Assembly: GCA_001939145.1 (NCBI GenBank)
Contig: LSRX01000070.1
Coordinates: forward strand, 401,022-465,021
Length of the DNA stretch: 64,000 bases
Direction: 5' to 3'
Source: Symbiodinium microadriaticum
Lineage: Eukaryota; Sar; Dinophyceae; Suessiales; Symbiodiniaceae
Position 1 is the stretch's first letter. Each line of letters begins with the position of its first letter. Both the position numbers and the translations under genes were made by a program. Below are positions 37,639 through 48,406 of the stretch, in pieces. The notes below the pieces were generated by a model. The model had not been told where the DNA came from, made no database searches, and worked only from the letters and a program-made list of their open reading frames with translations.

Positions 37639-38757
37639 AATCCTGTCTCCATTCCCCTGGGGATAGATTGTTAATCAATCCGTAAGGGCTTGCTATTTGC
37701 AGGGTTCGGGGTTACAGATCCTAAACCCAAAACCCCTAAACCCTAACCTAAACCCCAAGTATCCTTTTGCGAGTTCACTGCTCCGCCTCCCCAGCGCCCC
37801 CAAGCAGTGCGGGGCGGTTTCCGTTTGCAGCAAAAGCGTGGTCAGTTCAGGCTCGAAAAGACAGGGTTCACGGTTTAAGATAGGCCCAATGATTAGGGGC
37901 TTTAAATGCAAGGTTTGGGCTTGGGTTGGGGGTATAAACTCTGGGTACTAGGGTGTCCCAGCGCTACCGGGGTTTCGGTCCCTATAGCAATGCTTTTGGG
38001 GTTTGGGGGTTTAGGCTTTAGAGTTTAGGATCTCGGGTTCTATTGGTCTGCTCACGATGTGTTGTACGAAAGAGTCAAAGGCACCCTCCTGCACCTGAGA
38101 CCCGGATGTTTGGGTTCTTAAGCTGTCTGTCAAGAACTCTATTTAAACCCAAAACTCCACTAAACCCCAGATCCTAAACAGCGGTAGCACTCGGCTATTC
38201 ACTTCCTGAAGCTACTCAAACGAACCCCAAGATCAACAACAGGAGATTGACGTAATGCGATATAAGATGTTCATATAGCACAGCTTAATATACCAGAATA
38301 ATACACCCGAATATTACCGAATAGAATATACTGTATAATATGCAAGAGTGAGGCGAAACACATGGGAAAGGTGCGTCGTACACCGCATGGGGTCCATCAG
38401 TCAAGCTTTCGATCACAAGAGGCCCTCATAGAACCATGCAGGAACCCTAATCATACTAATGAAACTCTGCCAAGAAACCATCTACAACCTAACATACTTA
38501 GAACATAGTATAGCGAAATATGAAATCATATAAAAAGAATATGTTAGAGTATATTTGAATAGAAGAGAACAGAATATAAACATCACAACCTCCTAGAAAC
38601 TGCAAGTTCCAGAAGCCCCATTCCGACAGGCAGATCTCCAAATTCCCTAGGGTTGAAATCGAATCGACGGTTCGGGGTTTGGGCTTCGGCGCACAAAGCC
38701 TTCAGGTTTAAGTGTAGCGTGGAGGGTTGAGGGTTTCGGGCAGTTAGGTCTCCACAT

Positions 38758-38860
38758 GGGGGTTTCCGAAAATAGGGGACCGTAATATAGTACCCTAAAT
38801 AGTAGGATCCCTAGTGTAAGGGACCCCAAGATGAGGTACCCCTAAGTTCGGAAAGTCCCG
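38758..38860. mobile_element. Short inverted-repeat element
   Basis: GGGGGTTTCCGAAAATAGGG and the reverse complement of the right end (GGGACTTTCCGAACTTAGGG) match imperfectly; the interior is GACC/GGTACC-rich. Confidence 0.55.
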
Positions 38861-39148
38861 ACATTGGTTGAACTTAACTGACTACCGGGCCGCCCCAGTA
38901 ACCACTTCACGACAGCACCCTGATGCGCGAAACTCGGCCGCTCTAATCGATAAAGCCATGGTTATATGGTGACTGATTTGGCGATATTATATTGTGCTAT
39001 GTCTTGCTACAGTCTACTAAGTTGAATCAGCGAGTCTATACAAGGCTAAATTGTACTATGGTATTACACAATAAAAGACTATGTCACTAGGTTAGCATAT
39101 CTTAACAAATCGTCTTAGCTGAAGTACTATCCAGTGCATTGCCAGACC

Positions 39149-39276
39149 ATGTCAGTAAAGGGTCGAAATGAAACTGCGACCTTCGGCTTGGGTCTGGAGT
39201 ACAGAAGATTGGTGGGGCCTGCCAGCAATTCACTGTATGGCTTGCTTTGTCTGTGTGGTTGTTTTGACAGATTGAG
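39149..39276 (+). CDS. First exon candidate
   Basis: ATG in good context (CAGACCATGT) opens MSVKGRNETATFGLGLEYRR then LVGPASNSLYGLLCLCGCF, reaching the canonical donor ATTGAG|GTGAAA. It is 128 bases. Confidence 0.5.
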
Positions 39277-39598
39277 GTGAAATCCTATTCTTTTGGCGAG
39301 TTGTCGGGAGGGTCAGACGTTGGCCATCCTACTGTAAGGGCAAGTTCTGGCAGCCGAGTCATGGATGCCAGCTGGTGCTAGCATGGTTGATGGCAATCCA
39401 TCATAACTTTAAGCAGCAGAAACGACAGCAGCAAACGCATCAGCAACAGCAACGCAACTAGCTTAGCGAGTGGACAAGCAAGGGAAAGCAACGAAAAGAA
39501 CCTACCTTCAGAAATCAGTCTGTAACACCTCTTGCTTGAAACCTTTTGTGCATTGGGATTCCTGAGCTTGGAACCGATGTTTGCAACATGCTGACACA

Positions 39599-39666
39599 GG
39601 GTCCCCTCGGCAGTCCTTCTGGCGAGGCTGCAAACGGCTCGAGAGACCGTCCTTGATCCTGCAAAC
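39599..39666 (+). CDS. Exon candidate upstream of an inverted-repeat element
   Basis: The frame reads PRQSFWRGCKRLERPSLILQ and then enters a CCCTAAA stretch and the element at 39678. The same frame stays open through the element to 39883. Confidence 0.45.
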
Positions 39667-39677
39667 CCTAAACCCTA

Positions 39678-39777
39678 CCTATAGTCTCCATTGTAGTTCC
39701 TTTTTGGGGTTACCTTTTGGGATCCTTAATAGAAAATTGGTTTTACCAAAAAAAGGAAGTACAATGGATACTATAGG
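39678..39777 (+). mobile_element. Inverted-repeat element, GTAGTTCC family
   Basis: The left arm is CCTATAGTCTCCATTGTAGT and the right arm AGTACAATGGATACTATAGG. It lies between two coding-like segments and is directly preceded by AAACCCTAAACCCTA, as is the copy at 40254. Confidence 0.85.
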
Positions 39778-39883
39778 TAAGTCATCAACCATGAAACTCT
39801 CCGGAACGAAGCTGAAAGGCTCATCTGCGGCACATTTCGCGCACCAGGTGTGCAACGGCTGCAAGCAGCACACATCGCCGTAA
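39756..39883 (+). CDS. Exon candidate downstream of an inverted-repeat element
   Basis: After CCAAAAAAAG the frame reads STMDTIGKSSTMKLSGTKLK then GSSAAHFAHQVCNGCKQHTS and stop, with a donor-like TCGCC|GTAATG at the end. C-x-x-C and two His near the C-terminus could bind metal, but no family is assigned. Confidence 0.5.
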
Positions 39884-39979
39884 TGGTGAAGTGAGCAGGC
39901 AGCCAAAAGCCAGAAAGCCACAACAGGATGAAGCCTTTCGCAGAGGAAGATGAGAAAGCTTGTGGTTTCGGATTCAGAG

Positions 39980-40066
39980 GTTTAGGGTTTAGGGCTTAGG
40001 GGTTTAAGGTTAGGGTTTAGGGCTTAGGGGTTTAGGGGTTTAGGGGTTTAGGGTTTAGGGGCTTAG
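39980..40066. repeat. TTTAGGG-type tract ending at an exon
   Basis: About 12 units; the last CTTAG directly precedes the open frame at 40067. Confidence 0.9.
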
Positions 40067-40238
40067 GGTTTTGGGTTTTGGCAAGAAAATGCAAGCAAAG
40101 TGAAGAGTGGGGTGGGGGGGTATTCCGATGCGGAATGTTCGAAATTGGAGAATGCACCGTAAATCTCCCCAGCCTGTATCTCCTATACAAGATACAACCA
40201 GCATCGGGAAAGTCTTCAGCGATCGATGCCCTCAAACC
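40067..40238 (+). CDS. Exon candidate after TTAG
   Basis: The frame reads ARKCKQSEEWGGGVFRCGMF then EIGECTVNLPSLYLLYKIQP and ASGKSSAIDA before a CCCTAAA-type stretch. Clearly protein-like. The donor is not obvious; a GC donor near 40228 is possible. Confidence 0.5.
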
Positions 40239-40253
40239 CAAACCTAAACCCTA

Positions 40254-40330
40254 CCTATAGTCTCCATTCGAGTTCCTTTCTTGGGTTACCTTGCACGGTC
40301 CAAAAACCGAAAGGGAACTACAATGGAGAC
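40254..40330 (+). mobile_element. Shortened inverted-repeat element, GTAGTTCC family
   Basis: The arms are CCTATAGTCTCCATT and AACTACAATGGAGAC. The interior is shorter than in the copies at 34201 and 39678, and the left donor reads CGAGTTCC instead of GTAGTTCC. Confidence 0.7.
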
Positions 40331-40503
40331 AAGAGGAAAACTCTAAAAAAGCCAGGATCTCCCTCTGTGCTGGTTTGCAGGCAGTCAACGAGAACGCGAC
40401 GACTACTGGCAGAGTGTATCAGGATTCCAACTGCCTGGCACGAGGTTCAGGTTTAGAGTTTCGGGCTTTGCGGCCCGGTCCCCTAAACCACATGAAACCC
40501 TAA
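40321..40503 (+). CDS. Exon candidate
   Basis: The frame downstream of the element reads NSKKARISLCAGLQAVNENA then TTTGRVYQDSNCLARG; a second plus frame is also open. The end merges into telomere-type sequence near 40490. Confidence 0.35.
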   Translation, partial: QWRQEENSKKARISLCAGLQAVNENATTTGRVYQDSNCLARGSGLEFRALRPGPLNHMKP

Positions 40504-41090
40504 ACCCTAAACCCCTAAACCCTAAACCCTAACAGGCCCCAAATCCGGACACATTAAAAGGATTCCGAGCTTCGGGCTTGGGGTTCCGGGTTTTGGAAAT
40601 TGGTCTTTGCCTCTGCCTCGAAGCTGTCTGAATTCTGCTTTCCAGGTCTATGGCTTTCAGGTCTGGGGTTTGGGGTTTCGGGGCTGGGTCTAGGGTTGTT
40701 GTAGAAACCCTAAACCCTAAACCCTAAACCCTAAACCCTAAACCGTAAACCCTAAACCCTAATAGTTAAGGGCTTTGTGTCAAAGGGGCCATGGAGTTCC
40801 TGGTGGCGGAGTCCTGAACCACTCGCACGGACAGGAGACGTGAGAGATGCGTGCATAGGGCTACTTCGTCGATTCTACAAGGAAGCTTGTTGGTGGTTTT
40901 TTCTCCCATACCCTAAACCCTAAACCTATGTGGAAGTTCATGGCTTTAAAGTAACGCTTTAGAAACCCTTAAATTAGCCCTTATGGAAACTCTCCTAGTA
41001 ACCCTCTTAGTAGCACTGATAGTAACCCTCTTGGTAACCCTCAACGTAATCGTGACCCTTAGTGTTCACTTAGAGTAAACCCCAAACCTT

Positions 41091-41193
41091 ATGGGTGGTT
41101 CTCTAAATTAGGGTCCCTTTTTAGGTCGCCAATATAGTACGGCACCCTTATACAAAGGACCCAAAAAGGGACGCTACTTTAGAGAACTACCCT
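41091..41193 (+). mobile_element. Inverted-repeat element, GTAGTTCTC family
   Basis: The ends are ATGGGTGGTTCTCTAAATTA and CTTTAGAGAACTACCC. It shares the core CCAATATAGTACGGCACCC. Confidence 0.8.
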
Positions 41194-41256
41194 TATGGGA
41201 GGGAGGGAGGGATGGTATCTCTCCATCCGTTCATGCCGAGAGCAACTGTGTAAATC

Positions 41257-41448
41257 TCACGCGGCTGTAAGGATCTCAATGCCCTTCTCACAGATCTTCC
41301 GTCCCTGGACTACGAAGGCCACTCTGGGCAGCGAGATGTGAGGATCGCTGTACAATCCCACATCCGGGTCCCGAGTGTTACCGCGCAGGCATACGCAGTT
41401 TGCAGCAAGACCGACGGGGAATGCTGCAGAGCTTCGGCCTGCCCGCAA
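41257..41448 (-). CDS. Hypothetical ORF
   Basis: The minus frame reads AANCVCLRGNTRDPDVGLYS then DPHISLPRVAFVVQGRKICE and stop. Balanced composition, no domain recognised. Confidence 0.4.
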   Translation of the reverse strand: MRAGRSSAAFPVGLAANCVCLRGNTRDPDVGLYSDPHISLPRVAFVVQGRKICEKGIEILTAA

Positions 41449-41760
41449 CCATCACTAAGTCTTCAGGGCCACCACGGCATCCAAATCCTCGAAACATGTC
41501 CTAGGCCCTAAACCTCAAACCATTGCACAAAAAACCTGGGAAACATGGAAGGCAAAGCCTTTCATCCAACATTTCTTGAGGACGAAGAAGCTTTATTACC
41601 AGCTTTGGTTCCGCAATCTCAACACCGATATCTGAGATATGCGAAATGGCCTCGCAACTGCTGGGGATTGCAAGTTAGTTTGTTCTGAGGGCGTTAAGTT
41701 TAGGGTTCGGGGGCTTCGGGTGTAGGGTGTACAGTAGGGTTTAGTTTAGACTCTACCACT

Positions 41761-41857
41761 GTTGATGCTATAGATCCTGCGCTACCTTACGGACCCCAAA
41801 CTATGGGAACTATGGTATATGCCTTCTTATGGGTACTGCAGGATTTATACCATCAAT
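41761..41857 (+). mobile_element. Inverted-repeat element, ATAAATCC family
   Basis: The arms are GTTGATGCTATAGATCCTGC and GCAGGATTTATACCATCAAT. The interior matches the copy at 23284 in reverse orientation. TACTGCAG at the right arm is a good acceptor. Confidence 0.75.
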
Positions 41858-41867
41858 CCTAATCCCT

Positions 41868-42000
41868 AAACCCCAGACCCTAAACCCCAAACCCTAAACC
41901 CCAAACCTTTAAACCCTAAACCCTAAGCCTTGAACCCTAAGCCCTAAACCCTAATCCCTAAGCCCTAAACCCTAGGCCCTAAACCCTAAGCCCTACTTCG
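41868..42000. repeat. CCCTAAA-type tract
   Basis: About 18 units with CCCCAAA and CCCTAAG variants. Confidence 0.9.
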
Positions 42001-42325
42001 GATCGGTCTGCGACGCGTCTGTGTGTCAGATGTCCAGGTTGCAGCGCTCAGGAGATGAGATCCCGCATCCCTAAAGTTACTTTAGGGTTTAGGGCTTAGG
42101 GTTTAGGTTTTAGGGTTTAGGGTTTAGATTCTTTTTCTGCTCTCGGGTTTAGGGTTTAGGGTTTGAGTCCAGGCGTCTTACAACACTGATCGTTGGCCCC
42201 GGGGCCTCGTCGTCGACGTCAACAGCCGTTTCAGTTTCGAACCCCCGGCCCGAACTCCAAAACCCCAAGATAGGGGCCTTAAGAATTTAGAAGAGGGCTT
42301 TGGGGTATATCAACTATAAGTTATA

Positions 42326-42547
42326 ATGAGGAACCCCCGAAAACAGTCTATATACCACGCTCTGCAAGCCTGGACCTTCACCCCTGAAGCGGCCTGCTTC
42401 CACTCTGCAGCGCATCGCACCCCATCAGCTACAAAGCAAAACATGTTCGCGACGCCCATGGATTTCGGGGTTCCAGCTCCCCTCCGGCAAAGCTCAAGGA
42501 TCCGTTTTCGGATTTGGGAGTTCGGCTCATGTCTCCCCAAACCCTAG
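42326..42547 (+). CDS. Hypothetical ORF
   Basis: ATG-to-stop, 73 residues: KQSIYHALQAWTFTPEAACF then SATKQNMFATPMDFGVPAPL. The upstream bases (TAGGGGCCTTAAGAATTTAG...GAGGAACCCCCG) resemble the inverted-repeat family at 53777, so the exon may begin at GAG|GAACCC. Confidence 0.4.
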   Translation: MRNPRKQSIYHALQAWTFTPEAACFHSAAHRTPSATKQNMFATPMDFGVPAPLRQSSRIRFRIWEFGSCLPKP

Positions 42548-42584
42548 ATCCAACAAGCTAAACCTAAAACCTGAACCCTAACCA

Positions 42585-42790
42585 GGCCCTAAACCCTAAA
42601 CCCTGAACCATAAACCTAAACCCTAAACAGGCCCTAAACCCTGAACCATAAACCTAAACCCTAAACAGGCCCTAAACCCTGAACCATAAACCTAAACCCT
42701 AAACAGGCCCTAAACCCTGAACCATAAACCTAAACCCTAAACAGGCCCTAAACCTTAAACCCTGAACCATAAACCCCAAAAAAGGCCCTA
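42585..42790. repeat. 38-base minisatellite of telomere-type sequence
   Basis: The unit CAGGCCCTAAACCCTGAACC followed by ATAAACCTAAACCCTAAA repeats about five times, nearly exactly, with decay in the last copy. Confidence 0.9.
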
Positions 42791-43033
42791 AACCTTAAAA
42801 CCCGAACCTAAACTCCGGTTGAAGAGCGTTGCTCCAGGGCGCTGATTCGGGTTGGAGAGATATGGCATCGGACGTTCGGACTCGAAATCAACAAACAAAA
42901 CCGACACCTTAATGTAGGGTTTAGGGTTTTAGGGTCTAGGGTTTAGGGTTTAGGGTTTAGGGTTTAGGGTTTAGGGCTAATCTCGAATAAGTTTTGGGGG
43001 GCCCAGGGGGGAGTTATAGTATGCATACCATAA

Positions 43034-43228
43034 GTGTCAGAAGGAACCCTATGGAGTGGTACTTGCAATTACTCGGGCTTCCATACTGTGTTGCTGAGTT
43101 GCAGTGGCCTTAGGCTACCTGAAGGAGGAGCCTTTGTGGATATTCCGCATGCCCGGGTTGGGCTGCAGCAGCCTTCGGAAGCTGTGCCGACTAGAGCATT
43201 GACACCAGAACTTGAGGGCACCTTGTAG
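43034..43228 (+). CDS. Hypothetical ORF
   Basis: The frame reads GTCNYSGFHTVLLSCSGLRL then PEGGAFVDIPHARVGLQQPS and stop. Overlaps at its end with another open frame (43212-43496). Confidence 0.35.
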   Translation: MSEGTLWSGTCNYSGFHTVLLSCSGLRLPEGGAFVDIPHARVGLQQPSEAVPTRALTPELEGTL

Positions 43229-44030
43229 GACAACCGCAGCCGAACTACCGAAGTACGAAAACTGCAACTTCACAAGCCCTTTAGTAGCTGCAAGGGAGAA
43301 CAGGTACCCTAGAGTCGATTGCTGCATCGCCCAGCTGGGCTGGGCAGGGCATGGTCGCGCAGTCGTTGAACAGCCGCTATACTTTCAAACGTCAACGAAA
43401 TCCGGCAGGGGACACCAAACAGGATCCAGGGTGCTCTACACTGCAGTGGCTCTGCACGTGTTTGAAGTCATACCGCCTCGGTGTTTAGTCCTGTGATAAA
43501 CAGGATGTTTGCTGTGCTCCGATGCTGCAAGCCAGCCCTACGATAGAGGTTGCATGAGCATGAACATCCTGACCATCCAAGCTGACCTGTTCATCTGATT
43601 ATCCCTGCCCCCTTGCCCAGCGTTTTTGTTCGGGAAAGCGGTGTAAGCGACATGAAAGATGCAAGATTGCAAGACTTTCCTAACCTGTATTCATCCTCAG
43701 CCCTAAACCCCTTCAACCTTAAACCGTTTAAACCCTACACGCCCGAACCCTAAACTGAGTGGGAAACTTCCCCAGCCATCCTAACTTCCGGCCTTAGGTG
43801 GGTTTAGTCAGGGCTCTGTGACTCTGTGTACTGAAAACTTGGCAGCCACACGGCTTCTCAAGGCCTTTGAACGATAAAGCCTTGAACCCCAAACCCGAAA
43901 TCCTTGATCCGTACACCCCCTTAAGTCTAGTTCAGGGTTTAGGGTTTTCGGGGTTCGGGGTCTAGGATTCTACTCAAAAACAGATTAAGCACTTCACCCC
44001 GGAGTTTGATTAGTCTGACGTCCCCCTGCA

Positions 44031-44330
44031 GATTGAGCTCAAGGAGGATCGGAATGCTGTGTGCTTGCAATGCACTATTGTCAACACTACCCTTGTGATC
44101 AGCAGCGTGACTTGTATGACCGTAGACTCTACGACGCCTTTCAATCCTTCGAGGTGGAGGAAGGTCTATTTCTGTTGCGAGTTTGCGGATCTAAGCCGTT
44201 TGGCTTCATGCTTTGGGGCCGCATGGAGCGTGACGGCCAGGTTATGCACAGGCGAGCTTATGACAAGGTCGACCGCGAAAATGTACACACAGTGCATATG
44301 CATGTATGTGCATATGCGTATGGCTAGCAC
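44031..44330 (+). CDS. Exon candidate, two plausible frames
   Basis: GACGTCCCCCTGCAG at 44016-44030 is a good acceptor. In phase 0 the frame reads IELKEDRNAVCLQCTIVNTT and stays open. In another frame from 44061 it reads DQQRDLYDRRLYDAFQSFEV then EEGLFLLRVCGSKPFGFMLW, even more protein-like. An internal splice could link them. The 3' part dissolves into CATATG-type repeats. Confidence 0.45.
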
Positions 44331-44509
44331 GATCTATGTCTATGCATGTCCATGTGTGCACATATGTGTGAATGTATGCATGCATGTACACATGTATGTG
44401 CGCGTATGTACGTGCATGATATGGTATCTTGTTCATGTAAGTAAATGTCTGTATATATTTCTAGTTACAGAAATGTACCTATGTAGTATACATATAGATA
44501 TACATAAAC

Positions 44510-44604
44510 ATGTTCATTCATACATACATACATACGTACATACATACATAACTACATACATAACTACATACCTACATACATACATACATACATACATACA
44601 GACC

Positions 44605-44676
<72 letters not shown>

Positions 44677-44690
44677 TACATACATACACA
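44510..44690. repeat. (ACAT)n then (GACA)n microsatellites
   Basis: About 20 ACAT-type units, then about 19 GACA units. Confidence 0.95.
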
Positions 44691-44724
44691 CAAGAATTTT
44701 TTTAATATAATTTTTTAATATAAT

Positions 44725-45396
<672 letters not shown>

Positions 45397-45590
45397 GGTG
45401 TTTGTGTGTGTGTGTGTTTGCTTTGCGTGTGTATGTATGTATGTATGTATGTATGTATGTATGTATGTATGTATGTATGTATGTGTGTGTGTGTATGTGT
45501 GTGTATGTATATATATATATATATACATATATGTTTGCGTGTGTGCGCGTGTGTGTGTGTGTGTTTGTTTGCTTCTTTTTTTCTTCCGTG
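45397..45590. repeat. (GT)n, (GTAT)n and (TA)n compound microsatellite
   Basis: GTGTGT, about 13 GTAT units, GT, TATATA and GT again. Confidence 0.95.
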
Positions 45591-45599
45591 TTGTGTTTG

Positions 45600-46470
45600 G
45601 TGTTTTTACAAACCAGGACGAAGGCCGGAGGACTGGCTCTGACCGCATTGCTGCAAGTCCCCCCTCTCTCTTTGTTTTGTGTGGTTGTCGTTGTTGGTGT
45701 TTTTTTGTTGTTGCTGCTTTTCCTGTATTTGGGAGTATCCGGAATAAGGACCTGCTTCTTGGCCAAATCGTGTTGGGTGTTTGCTGCTTTTTGCTGGTTG
45801 TGGTCTTGGCTGCTGTGTTTTTGTTGAACGTACCCGAGCTAAGGATCTGCATGTTGGCCGCATGGTGTGTGTGGTGTGTGTGTGTGTGTTTGTTGTTGAA
45901 AGAGTGTCGCCTGTTTGTGTGTGCGTTTGTCTGTGCTGTTTCGTCTGTGCTGTTTCGTCTGTGTGCGTTTTTGCTTTTTGCTTCGGCTGTCTTTCTGTTG
46001 CGTTCTTACGCATGGCCGGGCTAAGGACTCGCTGCTTGGCCGCACCGCATTGAGAGGGTAAGTGTGTGTGTGTGTGTGTGTGCGCGTGTGTCTGTGTCTG
46101 TCTTGGTGTTTTTGTTTTTGCGTTTTCTGTTCTTGTTGGTTTGCCTGTATATGTGTATGTGTCTGTGTGTGTGTCTGTCTGTTTTGTGTGTTGGTGTTGG
46201 TTGGTGTTTGTCGTTGCTGTTGTTCCTGCTTCTGCTTTTGCTTTAAATTCTTTTTGATTGAGCATATCCGGACTAAGGACCTGCCGCTTGGCTGCATTGG
46301 TTGTGAGTGGGTGTCAGTGGTTTCTTCGTTATTTTTGCGTGTTTCCTTTTCCGGGGTTGTGTTTGTTTTCCCTTTGTGCTTCTGTGTTGTGTGTGTGTGT
46401 GGTGCTGCTTGTTTCCTTTCGACCATGATGGGACTAAGGATTTGTAACTTGGCCGCATTGTAGTTGCGGT
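45600..46470 (+). repeat. Degenerate T/G-rich tandem region with recurring KDL-x-LG boxes
   Basis: Five copies of a box like CGGACTAAGGACCTGCCGCT followed by TGGCCGCATTG (about 45740, 45835, 46015, 46268, 46430) are separated by 90-250 bases of T/G-rich simple sequence. On the plus strand four give NKDLLLGQIV, AKDLHVGRMV, TKDLPLGCIG and TKDL-stop-LGRIV, with third-position differences. Confidence 0.6.
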
Positions 46471-46499
46471 TTGAGTTTGAGGTAGACGAGCTCCGAAAT

Positions 46500-46694
46500 T
46501 CAACATAAATCTAGAGCTATGCCATACATCACCAAACGGTTCAGGTTCTCCAGCACCTCCTTGACGTCTGGATTTGCACAGGAGCAAGTGTGCATGCCAC
46601 AAACTCCGTGCAGGTTTCGGCGCTTGCCACATAAGCTGACAACTAAGTTCCACGAAGGTGGGCCAGTGCAAGTATTCAAGTCCAAGCCGTACAT
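46500..46694 (-). CDS. Hypothetical Cys-rich protein
   Basis: ATG-to-stop, 64 residues: MYGLDLNTCTGPPSWNLVVS, then CGMHTCSCANPDVKEVLENL. An overlapping minus frame (46273-46968) is longer and hydrophobic, and plus frames are open at 46658-47010, so the assignment is tentative. Confidence 0.4.
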   Translation of the reverse strand: MYGLDLNTCTGPPSWNLVVSLCGKRRNLHGVCGMHTCSCANPDVKEVLENLNRLVMYGIALDLC

Positions 46695-47161
46695 GTGAGT
46701 TCAGGGCTTGGGGTTCAAGCTGTAGGATTTCAGGCAGAGAGGGCATCCCGTATCTATACCAGATAGAGCCAGTCTGGACCGTGGCCCACCAAAAACACAA
46801 GGCTTGGCATCGATTGCAAAGCCAAAGGAGATGCAGCTGCCCAAACATCAGCGGCAGAAAGTCTACAGCAAAAACCAGGAACAGGCAAGCTACACTCAGA
46901 GTGCGGTCGGTCGGCGCCGCTCCCCCCTGCCCAGGGTGCAGGTGCTTGCTATCCCGTCTCAACAACAAGGGACCCTCTACTTCATGGGCACCGAAACACT
47001 AACAAGCTGAATTCCGGAAGATAGCAGTTCGCTGTGGCCTAGAGATTTCAACATCTAGCTCTTTCCTCATCGCTTCTGAGTTTCAACACGAAGCAGAACA
47101 AAGTTCCAAGGGTAGGGTCTATGGACGCCACTCCAGGGCCCAGAAAAATGGAAAACCGAAT

Positions 47162-47212
47162 TTAGAGTTTAGGGTTTAGGGATTTAGGGTTTAGGGTTTA
47201 GGGTTTAGGGCA
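47162..47212. repeat. TTTAGGG-type tract
   Basis: Seven units. Confidence 0.9.
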
Positions 47213-47478
47213 AAGGCGCTCCAAGCCACAATTTTGTTCGATTCCGGGCTGGGGCCTCGAGTCCTAAATCTTGGCCAAGCTCTACGAATGTCAAGCCTGT
47301 CACCTGGGCAGAAAGAAAGCCCAAACATATGTCCGTCACGGTTGAAAGACTGAATGCTTTTGCTAGCTGTGCCTCTCTTTCTGTCAGAAGCTATGTGCAG
47401 TCACGAAAGCGAAGTCTGCATAGCACAAACGCCAAACCCTCGTAAAAAGATAACAAAAGCACGGTTTGTGCCTTCTAG

Positions 47479-47523
47479 CGTATGACACAACCCAGCCTGG
47501 AACAGGCAGTTCGGAAGCAAGAC
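47479..47523 (+). CDS. Short exon before an inverted-repeat intron
   Basis: GTGCCTTCTAG precedes RMTQPSLEQAVRKQD, 15 codons in phase 0, ending GAC|GTTTAA. Joined to 47634 it continues in frame. It is short, so moderate confidence. Confidence 0.4.
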
Positions 47524-47536
47524 GTTTAAACAAATT

Positions 47537-47643
47537 GGTAGTTCTCTTAACTACCGTCCCCTTTTAGCTCCCCAATGTAGTACGGCACCCTTCTAAGCAG
47601 GACCCTAAATATTTCAAAGTGACCCTACTTTAGAGAACTACCC
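47537..47643 (+). mobile_element. Inverted-repeat element, GTAGTTCTC family, inside a putative intron
   Basis: The ends are GGTAGTTCTCTTAAC and CTTTAGAGAACTACC; core CCCCAATGTAGTACGGCACC. The flanks on both sides are coding-like in phase 0. Confidence 0.8.
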
Positions 47644-47777
47644 AAATGCTGCCCCGGCCTGCTGAATGGGGCCTTCGAGGTCACATGCCCAAGAAGAGAG
47701 CCGAGTGTACAGAGTGCTTGACCTCAGAAAGCTCGGAGCTGAACAAAGGGAGGGCAAGGGAGATGAGTTGCCCCTAA
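47634..47777 (+). CDS. Exon beginning in an element's right arm
   Basis: After CTACTTTAG the frame reads RTTQMLPRPAEWGLRGHMPK then KRAECTECLTSESSELNKG and stops. It is 48 codons; C-x-x-C present. RTTQ is encoded by the inverted repeat. Product unknown. Confidence 0.5.
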   Translation, partial: RTTQMLPRPAEWGLRGHMPKKRAECTECLTSESSELNKGRAREMSCP

Positions 47778-47899
47778 ACCCGATAACCCCTAAACCCCTA
47801 AACCCCTAAACCCTAAGCCTTAAACTTAGAGACTTAGAACTTCAAGCTGCCTGGTGGGTGTATCAGTCAAGTGTTCGGTGTTGGAGTTAGTAACAGGAG

Positions 47900-48358
47900 G
47901 TGATAGTACGTAGTTGTAATCGGCAGCATCAACGACCGACAACAAACAAGAGGCGGATAACACCAGTGTCATTACCGATGGCAGCCTCCTCCTCCTGCTC
48001 CTCCTCCTCATCCTCGTCAACATTGACATTTTCATCATCACAGTCACGCTCATCCGAGTCATCCCCTACAGTATTAACATCTCTTATACGACGCCGTTGT
48101 AATGACGTCATGATCAACGCCACCATCACCACTGTGAACAAGATCAGCTTGACCGAAGCATCAGCATTTTCAAATCATCATGATTCTCTGATACCAGTAA
48201 CGTCAACACCGTCGTAGTCGACATCGTCTCTGTCATCTTTTACCAAAAGTTCGGACATCATCTACTTAGTTGTCAACAACGTGATCATCACACTTACCAG
48301 TGCCGTTAACATCACCATAACCAGAATCATCAGCATCATCATGAAACCACCCCCGGCC

Positions 48359-48406
<48 letters not shown>

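Noticed and set aside
42585-42790. CRISPR-like array of regular repeats
   Set aside because: No unique spacers: the 38-base units are contiguous telomere-type sequence in a eukaryotic context.
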